Below are positions 62,752 through 64,000 of a DNA stretch of 64,000 nt, in pieces (the stretch's first letter is position 1; each line of letters opens with the position of its first letter). This DNA comes from JANMDU01 sp043777675 (GTDB lineage: Bacteria > Pseudomonadota > Gammaproteobacteria > Burkholderiales > Burkholderiaceae_C). The stretch is taken from contig JAYWHR010000072.1 in NCBI GenBank assembly GCA_043777675.1, forward strand, positions 1-64,000, in the 5' to 3' direction. The notes under the pieces are model-generated. The model did not search any database. It was not told the DNA's origin and saw only the letters and a list, made by a program, of their open reading frames with translations. Position numbers and translations under genes: made by a program.

Positions 62752-63231
62752 TCAGTAGCCCCGCGCATAAGCCTCCAGACCAAAGCTCATCACTTGCGCA
62801 ACTTGTTCGCCCACCTCCTGAGCTAGCTCCTCCTGCGCTTGCGCCACGGCCGCTTCAAACGCAGCGAGCCACGCCAAACCTGTGGGTGTGAAGCACACGA
62901 GTTTGGCGCGTGCATCGCGTGTATCAGCCTCGCGCTGCACCAAGCCCCAAGCTTCGCACTCATCGACAAGCGTGGTCATCGCTTGTTTGCTCATGTCGGC
63001 GGCTTGCGCTAAATCGGTGAGACGGCTACCACCTAATTGGAGATGCCGTGTGATGTGGACAATGGCGGCGCTTACTTTGCCACGCCCAGCAAGGTTGGCC
63101 AATTGCAGCGGAGCTTGGCTGCTATGCGCCATGAGCGTCTGCACGCGCGTGTCGAAGCGGCGCGATGCCTCACCGAGCAAACGCCCCATGTGCGTTGCCC
63201 GCAAGCCGTCTTTCAGTGCCAGATTCATCAT
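62752..63231 (-). CDS. MarR-family transcriptional regulator
   Basis: This 159-residue regulator has a winged helix with LGGSRLTDLAQAADMSKQAM and a wing LVQREADTRDARAKLVCFT. The palindrome at 63238-63258 lies just upstream of its start and could be its operator. It shares the promoter gap with recA. Ligand unknown. Confidence 0.93.
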   Translation of the reverse strand: MMNLALKDGLRATHMGRLLGEASRRFDTRVQTLMAHSSQAPLQLANLAGRGKVSAAIVHITRHLQLGGSRLTDLAQAADMSKQAMTTLVDECEAWGLVQREADTRDARAKLVCFTPTGLAWLAAFEAAVAQAQEELAQEVGEQVAQVMSFGLEAYARGY

Positions 63232-63237
63232 TCTATT

Positions 63238-63258
63238 TTAGTCAATTAAACTGATTAA
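63238..63258. promoter_or_regulatory. imperfect palindrome in front of the MarR gene
   Basis: ttagtcaatt-a-aactgattaa: 8 of 10 bp pair across a 1-nt centre. It lies 7 bp upstream of the MarR start codon, where family members often repress their own transcription. Confidence 0.45.
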
Positions 63259-63296
63259 TATTTCTATTTACTTATTTATACTGTGCATATACAGTC

Positions 63297-63312
63297 CTGT
63301 TCAATCCAACAG
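63297..63312. promoter_or_regulatory. LexA (SOS) box upstream of recA
   Basis: CTGT-tcaatcca-ACAG matches the canonical CTGT-N8-ACAG operator, 74 bp upstream of the recA start. A shorter near-dyad CTGT-gcatat-ACAG lies immediately to its left (63281-63294) but has a 6-bp spacer. Confidence 0.75.
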
Positions 63313-63386
63313 CTTTTTGATTGAAAAATCTTTTTGAAGCGAATTGGCGCTAACACTCACTTAACTGAAAATCAAGGAATATCAAC

Positions 63387-64000
63387 ATGGACGCACAAGT
63401 CAAAGGTACAAAGATCGAAGCTGCAATGACTGAGAAAGCCAAAGCGCTACAAGCTGCATTGGCTCAAATCGACAAGCAATTTGGCAAAGGCTCGATCATG
63501 AAGCTGGGCGAAGGCGAGGTGATTGAAGACATTCAGGTCGTCTCTACCGGCTCGCTGGGCTTGGATGTGGCGCTTGGCGTAGGAGGCTTGCCCCGTGGCC
63601 GGGTGATCGAAATTTACGGTCCAGAGAGTTCTGGCAAAACCACGCTGACTTTGCAAGTTGTCGCTGAGATGCAAAAGCTCGGCGGTACCTGCGCATTTAT
63701 CGATGCTGAGCATGCGCTGGATATTCAATATGCGCAAAATCTGGGCGTGAATCTGCAAGATCTGCTGATCTCCCAGCCTGATACCGGCGAGCAAGCGCTG
63801 GAGATTGTCGACAGCCTCGTGCGCTCTGGTGCTGTAGATTTGATCGTGATTGACTCCGTGGCCGCGCTCACTCCTAAGGCTGAATTGGAAGGCGAAATGG
63901 GCGATTCACTGCCCGGCCTGCAAGCCCGCCTGATGAGCCAAGCCCTGCGTAAGCTCACCGCCACCATCAAGAAAGCCAATTGCATGGTGATCTTTATCAA
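63387..64000 (+). CDS. recA: RecA recombinase, cut by the right edge of the window
   Basis: The first 204 codons of RecA are present, starting at ATG 63387 (AAGGA upstream). The Walker A motif GPESSGKTT is at 78-86, and VIDSVAALTPKAELEGEMGD and LMSQALRKLT follow. RecA is the central recombinase and SOS co-protease; full proteins are about 350 residues, so the remainder lies right of the window. LexA control is supported by the box upstream. Confidence 0.98.
   Translation, partial: MDAQVKGTKIEAAMTEKAKALQAALAQIDKQFGKGSIMKLGEGEVIEDIQVVSTGSLGLDVALGVGGLPRGRVIEIYGPESSGKTTLTLQVVAEMQKLGGTCAFIDAEHALDIQYAQNLGVNLQDLLISQPDTGEQALEIVDSLVRSGAVDLIVIDSVAALTPKAELEGEMGDSLPGLQARLMSQALRKLTATIKKANCMVIFI

Noticed and set aside
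63281..63294. CTGT-gcatat-ACAG as the recA LexA box
   Set aside because: The spacer is 6 bp rather than 8; the canonical site is immediately to its right at 63297.
1..64000. CRISPR arrays, tRNA, rRNA or prophage modules
   Set aside because: No regularly spaced repeat-spacer array, no cloverleaf-like or rRNA-like stretch and no phage structural genes were seen; the dispersed repeats are too far apart and irregular for a CRISPR array.

Overview
This window comes from a bacterial chromosome, most likely a betaproteobacterium of the order Burkholderiales, and its gene content fits Comamonadaceae best. Pointers are a Bug-type tripartite tricarboxylate carrier binding protein, a polyhydroxyalkanoate granule regulatory protein, two wax-ester/diacylglycerol acyltransferases, dense ABC-type peptide and amino-acid uptake, and housekeeping genes (glnD, map, uvrA, coaX, katG, recA) of beta-proteobacterial type. 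No rRNA, tRNA, CRISPR array or prophage was seen. recA is cut by the right edge.

Layout. 1-1255: an intact IS30-family element with perfect 30-bp inverted repeats, preceded by two 18-bp direct repeats. 1315-3318: a wax-ester synthase and an acyl-CoA-binding protein. 3385-8290: a type I secretion system (outer-membrane channel, ABC exporter, adaptor) with no obvious substrate nearby. 8728-12666: katG with a possible leader ORF, a PHA granule protein, and a zinc-aminopeptidase lipoprotein. 12680-20493: a molybdopterin oxidoreductase, an amino-acid-type binding protein, an M20 amidohydrolase, a second wax-ester synthase and a DUF2817 peptidase. 20537-26567: coaX, an amidase, an L,D-transpeptidase-like lipoprotein with a Ser/Gly/Thr-rich secreted partner, an APC permease and a lipase-like hydrolase. 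26684-34912: a peptide-uptake operon (binding protein, two permeases, fused double ATPase, M81/MlrC peptidase) with a divergent amidase.

34913-39235 is the most striking locus. A CqsA/LqsA/JqsA-type PLP-dependent autoinducer synthase lies tail to tail with a membrane histidine kinase of CqsS/LqsS type and an LqsR/JqsR-like response regulator, and a LuxR-type regulator is divergent from the kinase. This predicts an alpha-hydroxyketone quorum-sensing circuit.

39436-53331: map, glnD, an Mla-like lipid ABC transport operon, a LysR/mmsA divergent pair, a MazE/MazF-like pair translationally coupled to a GMC oxidoreductase, and a membrane protein with a degenerate GGDEF domain. 53601-58886: uvrA, a short ssb remnant, a RES-Xre toxin-antitoxin pair and a DUF3237 protein. 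58938-64000: acetoacetyl-CoA synthetase, a Bug binding protein, DUF502, MarR, and recA behind a canonical LexA box.

Across the whole window runs a dispersed repeat of about 55-60 bp whose core resembles GCGCATATTCTATGCCGGCT. I count 14 copies. Eleven lie inside or at the start of protein-coding genes (including uvrA, glnD twice, a LysR regulator, amidases and lipoproteins), in frames that stay open, so they add short low-conservation peptides. Thirteen of the fourteen point the same way.
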